Below, one piece after another: positions 45,610 to 54,315 of a stretch of DNA of 64,000 bases. Source of the DNA: Magnetospirillum sp. SS-4 (GTDB taxonomy: Bacteria > Pseudomonadota > Alphaproteobacteria > Rhodospirillales > Magnetospirillaceae). The stretch covers positions 154,166 through 218,165 of the forward strand of contig NZ_LR746530.1 in assembly GCF_902729425.1 (NCBI RefSeq). Direction: 5' to 3'. Below the pieces are notes generated by a model. It was not told the origin of the DNA. It did no database searches and saw only the letters and a list, made by a program, of their open reading frames with translations. The first letter of the stretch is position 1. Every line of letters begins with the position of its first letter. A program made the position numbers and the translations under genes.

Positions 45610-46329
45610 ATGATTCTCTTTCCCGCCATCGACCTCAAGGACGGCGCCTGCGTCCGGCTTAAGCTGGGCCTGATGGAGGACGCCACCGTCTTCAACCTCG
45701 ATCCCGGCGCCCAGGCGAAAAGCTTCGCCGACGCCGGGGCCGAGTGGATTCATGTGGTCGACCTGAACGGCGCCTTCGCCGGCAAGCCGGTCAATGCCGG
45801 GGCGGTGGACGCCATCCTGAGGGCCGTTTCGGTTCCGGTTCAATTGGGTGGCGGCATCCGCGACATGGCCACCATCGAACGCTGGCTGGAGCAGGGCATT
45901 CGCCGGGTGATCCTGGGCACGGTGGCGCTGAAGGACCCGCAGCTGGTCAGGGACGCCTGCAAGCGCTTTCCCGGCCGGGTGGCGGTGGGCATCGACGCCA
46001 AGGGCGGCAAGGTGGCGGTGGAGGGCTGGGCCGAGACCTCGGACCTCGGCGTGCTGGACCTGGCCCGCAAGTTCGGAGATTGCGGCGTCGCCGCCCTGAT
46101 CTACACCGACATCGACCGCGACGGCGTGCTGGCCGGTCCCAATGTCGCCGCCACCGCCGCCCTGGCCGATGCCATCTCCATTCCGGTGATCGCCTCGGGC
46201 GGGGTGTCGTCGCTGGACGATCTCCGGGCGCTGAAGGCCCATCCCAAGCTGGAGGGCGTCATCTCGGGCCGCGCCATCTATGACGGCCGCATCGACGTCG
46301 CCCAGGCCATCCGGCTGCTGAAGGAGTAG
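45610..46329 (+). CDS. hisA: ProFAR isomerase
   Basis: This 239-residue (beta-alpha)8 barrel opens the ribose of ProFAR in histidine synthesis. The first catalytic Asp is in '[18 protein letters not shown]'. '[17 protein letters not shown]', '[20 protein letters not shown]' and '[14 protein letters not shown]' (second Asp region) follow. It is separated by five bases from hisF. Confidence 0.96.
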   Translation: MILFPAIDLKDGACVRLKLGLMEDATVFNLDPGAQAKSFADAGAEWIHVVDLNGAFAGKPVNAGAVDAILRAVSVPVQLGGGIRDMATIERWLEQGIRRVILGTVALKDPQLVRDACKRFPGRVAVGIDAKGGKVAVEGWAETSDLGVLDLARKFGDCGVAALIYTDIDRDGVLAGPNVAATAALADAISIPVIASGGVSSLDDLRALKAHPKLEGVISGRAIYDGRIDVAQAIRLLKE

Positions 46330-46334
46330 GCGCG

Positions 46335-47093
46335 GTGCTCAAGATGCGCGTCATCCCCTGCCTGGACGTCAAGGACGGCCGCGTCGTCAAGGGGGTCAAC
46401 TTCGTCGATCTGATCGATGCGGGCGATCCGGTGGAGCAGGCCAAGATCTATGACAGGGCCGGCGCCGACGAACTGACCTTCCTCGACATCACCGCCAGCG
46501 TCGACAACCGCGACACCATCTACGACGTGGTCCGACGCACCGCCGAGGCCTGCTTCATGCCGCTGACGGTGGGCGGCGGCGTCCGGGTCAACGACGACAT
46601 CCGCAAGCTGCTGCTGGCCGGCGCCGACAAGGTCTCCATCAACACCGCCGCCGTGCATCGCCCCGAATTCGTCAAGGAAGCCGCCGAGAAGTTCGGCAGC
46701 CAGTGCATCGTCGTCGCCATCGACGCCAAGCAGGTGGCGTCGGGCAGGTTCGAGATCTTCACCCATGGCGGCCGCAACCCCACCGGCATCGACGCGGTGG
46801 AATGGGCGAGGCGCATGGTCGCCTACGGTGCCGGCGAGATCCTGCTGACCTCCATGGACCGCGACGGCACCAAGCAGGGCTTCAACATCCCACTGACCCG
46901 GGCGGTCGCCGACGCGGTGCCGGTGCCGGTTATCGCCTCGGGCGGGGTCGGCACCCTGGACCATCTGGTGGAGGGCATCCGCGACGGCCACGCCACCGCC
47001 GTGCTGGCCGCCTCGATCTTTCATTTCGGAACCTTCACCATCGCCCAGGCCAAGGCCCACATGCGGGCCGCCGGAATTCCGGTGCGGCCATAA
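46335..47093 (+). CDS. hisF: Imidazole glycerol phosphate synthase, cyclase subunit
   Basis: This 252-residue barrel joins ammonia from HisH to PRFAR to give IGP and AICAR. The catalytic Asp residues are in '[18 protein letters not shown]' and '[15 protein letters not shown]'. Other family blocks are '[28 protein letters not shown]' (block [10 protein letters not shown]) and '[16 protein letters not shown]'. The start is a GTG. A gap of 80 bases leads to hisE. AICAR made here feeds PurH, also in this window. Confidence 0.96.
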   Translation: MLKMRVIPCLDVKDGRVVKGVNFVDLIDAGDPVEQAKIYDRAGADELTFLDITASVDNRDTIYDVVRRTAEACFMPLTVGGGVRVNDDIRKLLLAGADKVSINTAAVHRPEFVKEAAEKFGSQCIVVAIDAKQVASGRFEIFTHGGRNPTGIDAVEWARRMVAYGAGEILLTSMDRDGTKQGFNIPLTRAVADAVPVPVIASGGVGTLDHLVEGIRDGHATAVLAASIFHFGTFTIAQAKAHMRAAGIPVRP

Positions 47094-47173
47094 AGGGTGA
47101 CAGGCTCTCCGCCATCTGATAGGCAGATGCGCGGAAAATGACATTATCGAGTTGTTCCAGAAAGGCCCGGGCC

Positions 47174-47503
47174 ATGGCTCAGACAAGCGCTATCCTCGAA
47201 GAGCTGTACGGCACCATCGCCAGCCGCAAGGGGACCGACCCCGACAAGTCCTATACCGCCAAGCTGTTTTCGCGCGGGCGCGGCAAGATCGCCCAGAAAT
47301 TCGGCGAGGAGGCGGTGGAAACCGTGGTCGCCGCCCTGTCCGAGGGCAAGGAGCAGCTGGTGGCGGAAAGCGCCGACACCCTTTACCACCTGCTGGTGCT
47401 GTGGGCCGATTGCGGCGTCGAGCCGGCCAAGGTCTGGGCCGAGCTGGCGCGCCGCGCCGGCACCTCGGGCATCGACGAGAAGAAGTCGCGCGCCAAGAAG
47501 TGA
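47174..47503 (+). CDS. hisE: Phosphoribosyl-ATP pyrophosphohydrolase
   Basis: This 109-residue all-alpha MazG-like enzyme removes pyrophosphate from PR-ATP. It shows 'LYGTIASRKGTDPDKSYTAKLF', 'RGKIAQKFGEEAVETVVAAL' (metal-binding EExxE) and 'LVAESADTLYHLLVLWAD' (ExxD). The ATG at 47174 is preferred to one at 47138 because AGAAAGG lies close upstream and the family starts there. The HIT gene follows by 20 bases. Confidence 0.93.
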   Translation: MAQTSAILEELYGTIASRKGTDPDKSYTAKLFSRGRGKIAQKFGEEAVETVVAALSEGKEQLVAESADTLYHLLVLWADCGVEPAKVWAELARRAGTSGIDEKKSRAKK

Positions 47504-47523
47504 TTTCCGTGGCGGAGGAACCG

Positions 47524-47892
47524 ATGACCTACGATTCCAACAACATCTTCGCCCGCATCCTCAGGGGCGAAATCCCGTGCGGCAAGGTCTACGAGGACGA
47601 GTTCGCCCTCGCCTTCCACGACATCAATCCCCAGGCCCCGGTCCACATCCTGGTGATTCCCAAGGGCGCCTACGTCTCGATGAACGATTTCAGCGCCAGG
47701 GCCTCGGAGGCCGAGATCGCCGGGCTGATCCGGGCGCTGGGCAAGGTGGCCGAGATGGCGGGCGTCGCCGCCGATGGCTGGCGGGCACTCAGCAATGTCG
47801 GCGCCAACGGCCACCAGGAGGTGCCGCACCTGCACTTCCACATATTCGGCGGCCGCCGTCTGGGCGCCATGATCGGCAAGGCCGATCATTGA
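47524..47892 (+). CDS. HIT-family nucleotide hydrolase
   Basis: This 122-residue Hint-type protein has 'NIFARILRGEIPCGKVYED', 'FHDINPQAPVHILVIPKG' and the catalytic triad 'HQEVPHLHFHIFGGRRLG' (HxHxHxx). Hint proteins hydrolyse adenosine phosphoramidates. The ATG at 47524 has GGAGG five bases upstream; GTG starts at 47500 and 47509 are possible. Its place behind hisE is common in alphaproteobacteria and implies read-through from the his operon. Confidence 0.92.
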   Translation: MTYDSNNIFARILRGEIPCGKVYEDEFALAFHDINPQAPVHILVIPKGAYVSMNDFSARASEAEIAGLIRALGKVAEMAGVAADGWRALSNVGANGHQEVPHLHFHIFGGRRLGAMIGKADH

Positions 47893-47914
47893 GATTTGAG
47901 CGGAATACCGAGGC

Positions 47915-47936
47915 GGCGGCGGATCACTCCGCCGCC
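47915..47936. terminator. GC hairpin between the HIT gene and glnD
   Basis: GGCGGCGGA-TCAC-TCCGCCGCC forms a nine-base stem with a four-base loop. It lies 22 bases after the HIT stop and includes the convergent glnD stop in its loop. No T run follows, so this is a moderate call. Confidence 0.5.
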
Positions 47937-50686
47937 CTGGCCGCCTCGGGATCGTCCAGCGCCTTCAGCAAGGTGGCGCGAATCTGTTCCAGCTTGCGGC
48001 CATGCTCGATCTTGTGGCCGAACACGTCCTTGACATAGAACACGTCCACCACCCGCTCGCCATAGGTGGAGATGTGGGCCGACGAGATTTGCAGGCCCAG
48101 ATTGGTCATGGCGTTGGTAATGTCGTAAAGCAGGCCGGGCCGGTCGCGGCCGTTGACCTCGATGACGGTGTGCGAGCGCGACGGCTTGTTGTCCACCAGG
48201 GCGCGCGGTGGCACCTTGAAGACATGGGCCCGCGACGGCAACTTGCCCTTGCGGGTCGCCAGCTCGCGATCCAGCCGCAGCCGGCCCGACAGCACCTGCT
48301 CGATGGTGGCCGACAGCTTGGCCAGCCTGGACGGCCCGGCGAACGGCCCGCCGCCGGAATCCTGGATGAAGAAGGTGTCGAGCGCCATGCCGTTGGCCAG
48401 CGTGATGATCTTGGCATCGACGATGTTGGCGCCCGATACCGCCATGGCCCCGGCGATCTGCGAGAACAGGCCGGGATGGTCGCCGGTATAGACGATGATC
48501 TCGGTGACCGCCCGCTGGGTGTCGACCCGGGGTTCGACCGTCAGCGGCGCCCGCACCGCCTCGGCTTCGCGCACCAGACGGGCATGGCGAAGATGGGTGG
48601 CGAGATCGCAGGTGGTCCAGTAGCTGGGATAGCCGCGCCCCAGATGGGCGTCGATCTCGTCGCCGGTCCAGCCCAGCCGCTCCAGCTCGGCCCGCAGACT
48701 GGCCTGGGCCGCCTTGACCCGGGTGCCGTGGGCGGCGGCGGACAGCCCGCCGGTCATCACGTCCAGCGCCCGCTGGAACAGTTCGCGCAGCAGCCCGGCC
48801 TTCCAGGCGTTCCACACCGTCGGGCCGACGGCGCGGATGTCGGCGACGGTCAGGCACAAGAGCAGGCGCAGCCGCTCGGGTGACTGCACCAGGGCGACGA
48901 AATCCGAGATGGTCTTGGGATCGTCGATGTCGCGCTTGAAGGCGATGCGGCTCATGGACAGGTGTTCGCGCACCAGCCAGGCGCTGGTCTCGGTCTCCTC
49001 GTCGGTAAGACCCAGGCGCGGCCCCAGCTTCAGCGCCACCTCGGCTCCCAGCACCGAATGGTCGCCGTTGCGGCCCTTGGCGATGTCGTGCAGGAAGGCG
49101 GCGACATAAAGCGCCCGGCGCGACGCCACCTGGTGGATGACCTCGCTGCTGGCCGGCGCCTCGGCGGTCAGCTCGCCGGCCTCGATGGAATGCAGGATAC
49201 CCAGCGCCTGCACCGTATGCTCGTCGACGGTGAAGACGTGGTACATGTCGTATTGCATCTGCGCCACCACCCGCCCGAAATCGGGGATGAACCGGCCCAG
49301 AACTCCGGCCTCGTTCATGTGGCGCAGCGCCACCTCGGGATTCTTGCGCGACGTCAGCATCTCGATGAACAGGCGGTTGGCGTCCGGGTCGGCGCGAAGG
49401 GCGGAATCGATACGCTTCAGCGAACGGTGCACCCGGTCCAGCGCCTTGGGATGGATGTCGACCTCGTGCTCCAGGGCGGTGTGGAACAGGCGGATCATCG
49501 CCACCGGATCGGTCTCGAACTGGTCGTCGCGGGCGGTGTCCAGGCGGCCGCCCTCGACGATGAAGCCGGCGATGGAGGCGCGGCGCGAAAACAGGCGGGA
49601 CAGCTGAAGCCGCCGGGGCTTGCGCTTGTGCTGCTCCTCGGCCAGGGCGCAGAACAACCGGGTCAGGTCGCCCACGTCCTTGGCGATCAGGAAATAGTGC
49701 TTCATGAACCGCTCGACGCCCCTGGACCCGCCGCGGTCGGCGTAATGCATGCGCGAGGCGATTTCCTGCTGCACGTCGAAGGTCAGGCGGTCCTCGGGCC
49801 GGTCGGTCAGGTAGTGCAGATGGCAGCGCACCGTCCACAGGAACGTCTGGGCCTTGGCGAAGCCCTTGGCCGCCGGACGCGAGATGATGCCGGCCTCGGC
49901 CAGTTCGGCGATGTCGTTGATGCGGTACATGTACTTGGCGATCCAGTACAGCGTGTGCAGGTCGCGCAGACCACCCTTGCCCTCCTTGACGTTGGGTTCC
50001 AGCACATAGCGCGAATCGCCCATCTGGGAATGGCGGGCATCGCGTTCGGCCAGCTTGGACTCGACGAATTCCACCGCCGTGTTCGCCATGATCTCGGTGC
50101 GGTAGCGGTTCCACAAATCGCGGAACAGCGCCTGATCCCCCCATAGCCAGCGCATCTCCAGCAGCGCGGTGCGGATGGTGAGATCGTCCCTGGCGTTGCG
50201 GATGCACTCTTCGGCCGAACGGGTGGAGTGACCGACCTTCAACCCCACGTCCCACAGCATGTAGAGGATGTATTCCACCACCTGTTCGTGATAGGGCACC
50301 CGCTTGTAGGGCAACAGGAACAACAGGTCGATGTCGGAATGGGGCGACAGCTCGCCGCGGCCGTAACCGCCCACCGCAACCAGGCTCATGGCCTCGCCCG
50401 AGGTCCGCACGCCTTGGGGAAATTCATGGTCGGCGGCGAAATCGTGGACCAGACGGACCAGCTGATCGATCAGGAAACAGGTCTCGCGCACCGTGGCGGC
50501 GCCGTCGCCGTGGCCGTCGAAGCGGCGCCGGACCTCGCCGCGGCCGCGGGCCAGCACCTGCTTGAACAGGTCCAGCACCTTCATCCGGCGCTTGTTCTTG
50601 GGCAGGTCCAGGGCCGCGAGCCCGGCTAGGTCGGCGATGACGGCCCGACGGTCGATGATGGCGCGCTGGTCGGCGATCTTGATCAT
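47924..50686 (-). CDS. glnD: Bifunctional PII uridylyltransferase / uridylyl-removing enzyme
   Basis: This 920-residue nitrogen sensor adds or removes UMP on PII proteins in response to glutamine. The nucleotidyltransferase site is 'VGGYGRGELSPHSDIDLLFLL' (block GGYGRGELSPxSDxD, about residues 107-125). The HD domain is 'VAAFLHDIAKGRNGDHSVLG'. Two ACT domains close the protein ('VYTGDHPGLFSQIAGAMA' and 'EVNGRDRPGLLYDITNAM'). All four domains are complete. It is monocistronic, with its promoter in the 117-base gap to the phosphate operon end. Confidence 0.96.
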   Translation of the reverse strand: MIKIADQRAIIDRRAVIADLAGLAALDLPKNKRRMKVLDLFKQVLARGRGEVRRRFDGHGDGAATVRETCFLIDQLVRLVHDFAADHEFPQGVRTSGEAMSLVAVGGYGRGELSPHSDIDLLFLLPYKRVPYHEQVVEYILYMLWDVGLKVGHSTRSAEECIRNARDDLTIRTALLEMRWLWGDQALFRDLWNRYRTEIMANTAVEFVESKLAERDARHSQMGDSRYVLEPNVKEGKGGLRDLHTLYWIAKYMYRINDIAELAEAGIISRPAAKGFAKAQTFLWTVRCHLHYLTDRPEDRLTFDVQQEIASRMHYADRGGSRGVERFMKHYFLIAKDVGDLTRLFCALAEEQHKRKPRRLQLSRLFSRRASIAGFIVEGGRLDTARDDQFETDPVAMIRLFHTALEHEVDIHPKALDRVHRSLKRIDSALRADPDANRLFIEMLTSRKNPEVALRHMNEAGVLGRFIPDFGRVVAQMQYDMYHVFTVDEHTVQALGILHSIEAGELTAEAPASSEVIHQVASRRALYVAAFLHDIAKGRNGDHSVLGAEVALKLGPRLGLTDEETETSAWLVREHLSMSRIAFKRDIDDPKTISDFVALVQSPERLRLLLCLTVADIRAVGPTVWNAWKAGLLRELFQRALDVMTGGLSAAAHGTRVKAAQASLRAELERLGWTGDEIDAHLGRGYPSYWTTCDLATHLRHARLVREAEAVRAPLTVEPRVDTQRAVTEIIVYTGDHPGLFSQIAGAMAVSGANIVDAKIITLANGMALDTFFIQDSGGGPFAGPSRLAKLSATIEQVLSGRLRLDRELATRKGKLPSRAHVFKVPPRALVDNKPSRSHTVIEVNGRDRPGLLYDITNAMTNLGLQISSAHISTYGERVVDVFYVKDVFGHKIEHGRKLEQIRATLLKALDDPEAARAAE

Positions 50687-50776
50687 GGCGGGAAAACACG
50701 ACGACGTTGAGCCGGAGCCTTCGAGTATAGAAGGCGGTCGCGTTCCGCCGCCAGACCTATTCGAAGGCAGTCAGGT

Positions 50777-50801
50777 CGATTGCCCAAGGAGTGGGCAATC
50801 G
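50777..50801 (-). terminator. Hairpin after the PiT transporter
   Basis: CGATTGCCCA-AGGAG-TGGGCAATCG is a perfect ten-base stem with a five-base loop, three bases beyond the PiT stop on the minus strand. It has no T run. It is the natural end of the phosphate operon. Confidence 0.6.
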
Positions 50802-50803
50802 TC

Positions 50804-51808
50804 TCACCACCACGAGGTGGACAGCCAATAGAACAGGGCGGCGATGCTGCCCGCCGCCGGAATGGTCAGCACCCAGGCGATGACGATGTTGCCGGCCACA
50901 TGCCAGCGCACCGCCGACAGCTTGCGGGCGGCGCCGACTCCGACGATGGCGCCGGTGATGGTGTGGGTGGTCGACACCGGGATGCCCATCCAGGTCGCGG
51001 CGAACAGGGTGATGGCGCCCCCGGTTTCGGCACAGAAGCCCTGGACCGGCTTCAGGTCGGTGATCTTGGACCCCATGGTCTTGACGATGCGCCAGCCGCC
51101 GAACAGGGTGCCGAGACCCATGGCCAGCTGGCAGGTGATCGCCACCCACAGCGGCACATGGAACTGAGGGCCCAGCATTCCCTGGCTGAACAGCAGCACG
51201 GCGATGATGCCCATGGTCTTCTGGGCGTCGTTGCCGCCATGGCCGAGCGAATACATGGCGGCCGAGAAGAATTGCAATATCCGGAATCGGGAATCCACCG
51301 CGAACGGCGGGATGCGGCGGCATATCCACGAGACCGACAAGATCAGCAGCATGGCCAGGATCAGCCCGACCAGCGGCGACAGCACGATGGCGGATCCGGT
51401 CTTGATCAGGCCGGTGGGAACCAGCGACGCGACCCCGCCCTTGGTGACGCCGGCGCCGACGATGCCGCCGATCAGGGCGTGCGAGCTGGACGACGGAATC
51501 CCCAGCAGCCAGGTGATGATGTTCCAGGCGATGGCCCCCATCAGGGCGCCGAAGATCACATGGGTATCGATGATGCCGGGCGAGACGATGCCGGTTCCCA
51601 CCGTCTTGGCGACGCTGTGGGTGAAGAACAGGATGGCGATGGTGTTGAAGAACGCCGCCCAGACGACGGCATAGGACGGCGGCAGCACCCGTGTCGCCAC
51701 CACGGTGGCGATGGAATTGGCGGCGTCGTGCAGGCCGTTCAGGAAGTCGAACGCCAGCGCCACGATCACCAGGGCGACGATGATCGGAAAAGCGACCGAG
51801 GCCTCCAT
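50804..51808 (-). CDS. Inorganic phosphate transporter, PiT family
   Basis: This 334-residue low-affinity, proton- or metal-coupled phosphate carrier has about ten membrane helices. The two PiT signature repeats are 'FDFLNGLHDAANSIATVV' and 'PVSTTHTITGAIVGVGAAR', with 'SSSHALIGGIVGAGVTKGG' and 'LGHGGNDAQKTMGII' between. Its partner, a PhoU-like gene, lies 3 bases upstream; together they form a known PhoU-like/Pit pair. Confidence 0.93.
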   Translation of the reverse strand: MEASVAFPIIVALVIVALAFDFLNGLHDAANSIATVVATRVLPPSYAVVWAAFFNTIAILFFTHSVAKTVGTGIVSPGIIDTHVIFGALMGAIAWNIITWLLGIPSSSSHALIGGIVGAGVTKGGVASLVPTGLIKTGSAIVLSPLVGLILAMLLILSVSWICRRIPPFAVDSRFRILQFFSAAMYSLGHGGNDAQKTMGIIAVLLFSQGMLGPQFHVPLWVAITCQLAMGLGTLFGGWRIVKTMGSKITDLKPVQGFCAETGGAITLFAATWMGIPVSTTHTITGAIVGVGAARKLSAVRWHVAGNIVIAWVLTIPAAGSIAALFYWLSTSWW

Positions 51809-51811
51809 GGC

Positions 51812-52453
51812 CTACACCTGCTCGATGACGATGGTCTCGATGACGTTGGCGACGTCGTCGAACCGGTCCGACACCTTTTCCAGCCGCTGATAGATCTCCT
51901 TGCGGGTGATCAGCCTGACCGGGTCCTTCTCGGTGGCGAACAGGGCGCGCAACCCCTCGTGCTGACGGGCGTCGGCGGCGCTTTCCTGGCGGCCGATGTC
52001 GTCGCACAGCTTGTTGATGGCCTCGGAATTGCGCGAGATGCCGTCCAGCAGCGGAATGGCCTGTTCCAGCAGGCGGGCGCATTCGACGATACCGGCGGCC
52101 AAGGCCCGCATGTCGGGATTGAATTCGCGCACGCCGTACAGGTCGATGCGCTGCGCCACGTCCTCGATGCCGTCCACGGTGTCGTCCATGGTGGTGATCA
52201 GGCCGTGAATCTGGTCGCGGTCGAAGGGGGTGATGAAGCTGCGGTGCAGTTCCAGCAGGGTCTTGCGGGTGATGGCGTCGGCCTCGCCCTCGTAGGCGCA
52301 GATCTGGCGGAAGTGAAGCGCCATGTCGGCGCCTTCCGCCATCATCTTCTCCAGTTCCCGGGCGGCGGCGTGAACCTTGGCCGCATGCTCGATGAAAAGC
52401 TCGACGAACTTCCCTTCCTTGGGCATCAAGGAGCGGAACAGGCGGAAGAACAT
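51812..52453 (-). CDS. PhoU-like (DUF47) regulator of the PiT transporter
   Basis: This 213-residue all-helical protein has the DUF47/PhoU-like pattern: 'FFRLFRSLMPKEGKFVELF', 'ICAYEGEADAITRKTLLEL' and 'FITPFDRDQIHGLITTMDDTVDGIED' (block FDRDQIHGL). These proteins bind metal clusters and are thought to tune PiT or Pho signalling. The ATG at 52453 is favoured over a TTG at 52471. A Pho box-like sequence lies 61 bases upstream. Confidence 0.88.
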   Translation of the reverse strand: MFFRLFRSLMPKEGKFVELFIEHAAKVHAAARELEKMMAEGADMALHFRQICAYEGEADAITRKTLLELHRSFITPFDRDQIHGLITTMDDTVDGIEDVAQRIDLYGVREFNPDMRALAAGIVECARLLEQAIPLLDGISRNSEAINKLCDDIGRQESAADARQHEGLRALFATEKDPVRLITRKEIYQRLEKVSDRFDDVANVIETIVIEQV

Positions 52454-52479
52454 CGGAATCGTCCCCGGCAATTTGCGCT

Positions 52480-52497
52480 GCGCCCGTAACCGGGCGC
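52480..52497 (-). terminator. Hairpin between recJ and the phosphate operon
   Basis: GCGCCCG-TAAC-CGGGCGC gives a seven-base stem and four-base loop downstream of the recJ stop on the minus strand. It also falls within the leader of the PhoU-like gene, so it could attenuate that transcript instead. Confidence 0.4.
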
Positions 52498-52513
52498 CGC
52501 TTCATTACCATAG

Positions 52514-52531
52514 ATGACGGTTTTGTTACAC
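52514..52531 (-). promoter_or_regulatory. Candidate Pho box of the phosphate operon
   Basis: On the minus strand GTGTAACAAAACCGTCAT matches the PhoB consensus CTGTCATAAAACTGTCAT at 14 of 18 bases, with the second half 6 of 7. It lies 61 bases before the PhoU-like start and just after the recJ stop. PhoB control under phosphate limitation is the inference. Confidence 0.55.
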
Positions 52532-52539
52532 CGGCTTTC

Positions 52540-54315
52540 TCAGCGGGCCGGGGCGGCGTCGTCCACCACCAGCTGAACGCTGGACAGTCCCTGCCAGGAA
52601 TCGACCCGCAGGGCGCCGGCCAGATGGAAGCTGGCGCCCGACGACGACAGCAGGGCGTGACCCATCTCGCTGTCGGCGGCGCGAAAGGCGATGGCCTTGA
52701 GCCGCTTGCCGCCGGCCCCGGCCAGCATCAGTCGGACATGACCCGATCCGACCACGTCGGCCTTGGCGATGCGGGCCGCCGAGATGGCGAAGCGCGGTTC
52801 GGGATTGCCGGAACCGAACGGTCCCACCTGAGCCAGGGTCTCCACCAGATCGACCGAGGCCGCGCCGGCATCCAGGGCCCCGTCGAGTTCCAGCAGCGGC
52901 ACCAGCTCGCCGCTCAACTGCGCCCGCAGTCTGGCGGCGACAAAAGCCTGAAACTCGCCCAGCCGCTCGCGCGACAAGGCGAAACCGGCGGCCATGGCGT
53001 GACCGCCGCCGGCCTTGAGCAGGCCGGCCTGACGCGCCGCGATGACGGCGGCGCCGAGATCGAGGCCGGCGACCGAGCGGCCCGAGCCCTTGCCCTCGCC
53101 GCCCTCCAGCGCCACCACGCAGGCGGCGCGGCCGTAGCGTTCCTTCAGCCGGCCGGCGACGATGCCGATCACCCCCTGGTGCCAGCCCTCCCCCGCCGCC
53201 ACCAGCAGCGGGCTGCCGTCGTCGGGCCGCGATTCCACCTGCTCGATGGCGTCGCGCAGCACCGCCGCCTCGATTTCCTGGCGATCCTTGTTGTAGCCGT
53301 CCAGCTGGCGGGCGAGTTCGACGGCCTCGGCCGCATCCGTGGTCGACAGCAGCCGGGTTCCCAGCTTGGCCTCGCCCACCCGGCCGCCGGCATTGACCCT
53401 CGGCCCCATGATATAGCCGAGGTGGTAGGCGCCGGGCGTCTCCTTGACGGCGGCGATGTCGGCCAGGGCGGCAAGGCCGGCGTTGCCGCGCCGGGCCATG
53501 ACCTTGAGTCCCTGGGTGACCAGCGCCCGGTTGACCCCCACCAGCGGCACCACGTCGCACACCGTGCCCAGCGCCACCAGGTCGAGCCAGCGCATCAGGT
53601 CGGGCGCCGGCCGCGCCGCGAACCGTCCGGCCTGCTTCAGGCCGCGATTGAGTCCGACCGCCAGCAGGAACGCCACGCCCACCGCGGCCAGATGGCCGTG
53701 CGGGCTGTCCTCGTCCAGGCGGTTGGGATTGATCACCGCCAGCGCCCGGGGCAGCGCCGCCTCGGCGACGTGGTGATCCACCACGATCATGTCGAGCCCG
53801 GCCTCGGCGGCGGCGGCCAGCGGCTCGAAGGCGGTGGTGCCGCAATCCACCGTCACCACCACCCCGGCGCCCTCGGCCTTGAGGCGCAGCAGCGCGGCGG
53901 CGTTGGGGCCATATCCCTCCTTCATGCGGTCGGGAATGTAGACCCGCGTCCGGGCGCCGGCCGCATCCAGATAATTCTTGAGCAGCGCCGACGAGGTGGC
54001 GCCGTCCACGTCGTAATCGCCGAAGATGCCGATCAGCTCGTCGCCGACCACGGCGGCCACCAGCCGCTCCACCGCCCGGTCCATGTCCCTGAGATGCGAG
54101 GGATCGGGCAGCAGGTCGCGCAGCGTCGGATTGAGGAAGGCCTCGGCCTCGTCCAGCCCCACGCCCCGCGCCGCCAGGACGCGGCCGACCACCTCGGGCA
54201 GGGCGTGGCGCTGCGACAGGGCGAGGGCCAGACGCTCGTCGCCGGGCCGCGCCTGCCAGCGCCGGCCGGTCAGCGAGCGCTCGACGCCCAGGAAGGCGGC
54301 CGGCGGCGGCGTCAT
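52540..54315 (-). CDS. recJ: Single-stranded-DNA exonuclease RecJ
   Basis: This 591-residue DHH-family 5'-3' exonuclease acts in recombination and mismatch repair. Motif I is 'IFGDYDVDGATSSALLKNYL' and the DHH motif is 'MIVVDHHVAEAALPRA'. The DHHA1 part shows 'GRSVAGLDLGAAV' and 'LLKAGGGHAMAAGFALSRE'. An OB-like C-terminus follows. The ATG at 54315 overlaps the glpX stop (ATGA). It ends the hom-glpX-recJ operon. Confidence 0.95.
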   Translation of the reverse strand: MTPPPAAFLGVERSLTGRRWQARPGDERLALALSQRHALPEVVGRVLAARGVGLDEAEAFLNPTLRDLLPDPSHLRDMDRAVERLVAAVVGDELIGIFGDYDVDGATSSALLKNYLDAAGARTRVYIPDRMKEGYGPNAAALLRLKAEGAGVVVTVDCGTTAFEPLAAAAEAGLDMIVVDHHVAEAALPRALAVINPNRLDEDSPHGHLAAVGVAFLLAVGLNRGLKQAGRFAARPAPDLMRWLDLVALGTVCDVVPLVGVNRALVTQGLKVMARRGNAGLAALADIAAVKETPGAYHLGYIMGPRVNAGGRVGEAKLGTRLLSTTDAAEAVELARQLDGYNKDRQEIEAAVLRDAIEQVESRPDDGSPLLVAAGEGWHQGVIGIVAGRLKERYGRAACVVALEGGEGKGSGRSVAGLDLGAAVIAARQAGLLKAGGGHAMAAGFALSRERLGEFQAFVAARLRAQLSGELVPLLELDGALDAGAASVDLVETLAQVGPFGSGNPEPRFAISAARIAKADVVGSGHVRLMLAGAGGKRLKAIAFRAADSEMGHALLSSSGASFHLAGALRVDSWQGLSSVQLVVDDAAPAR

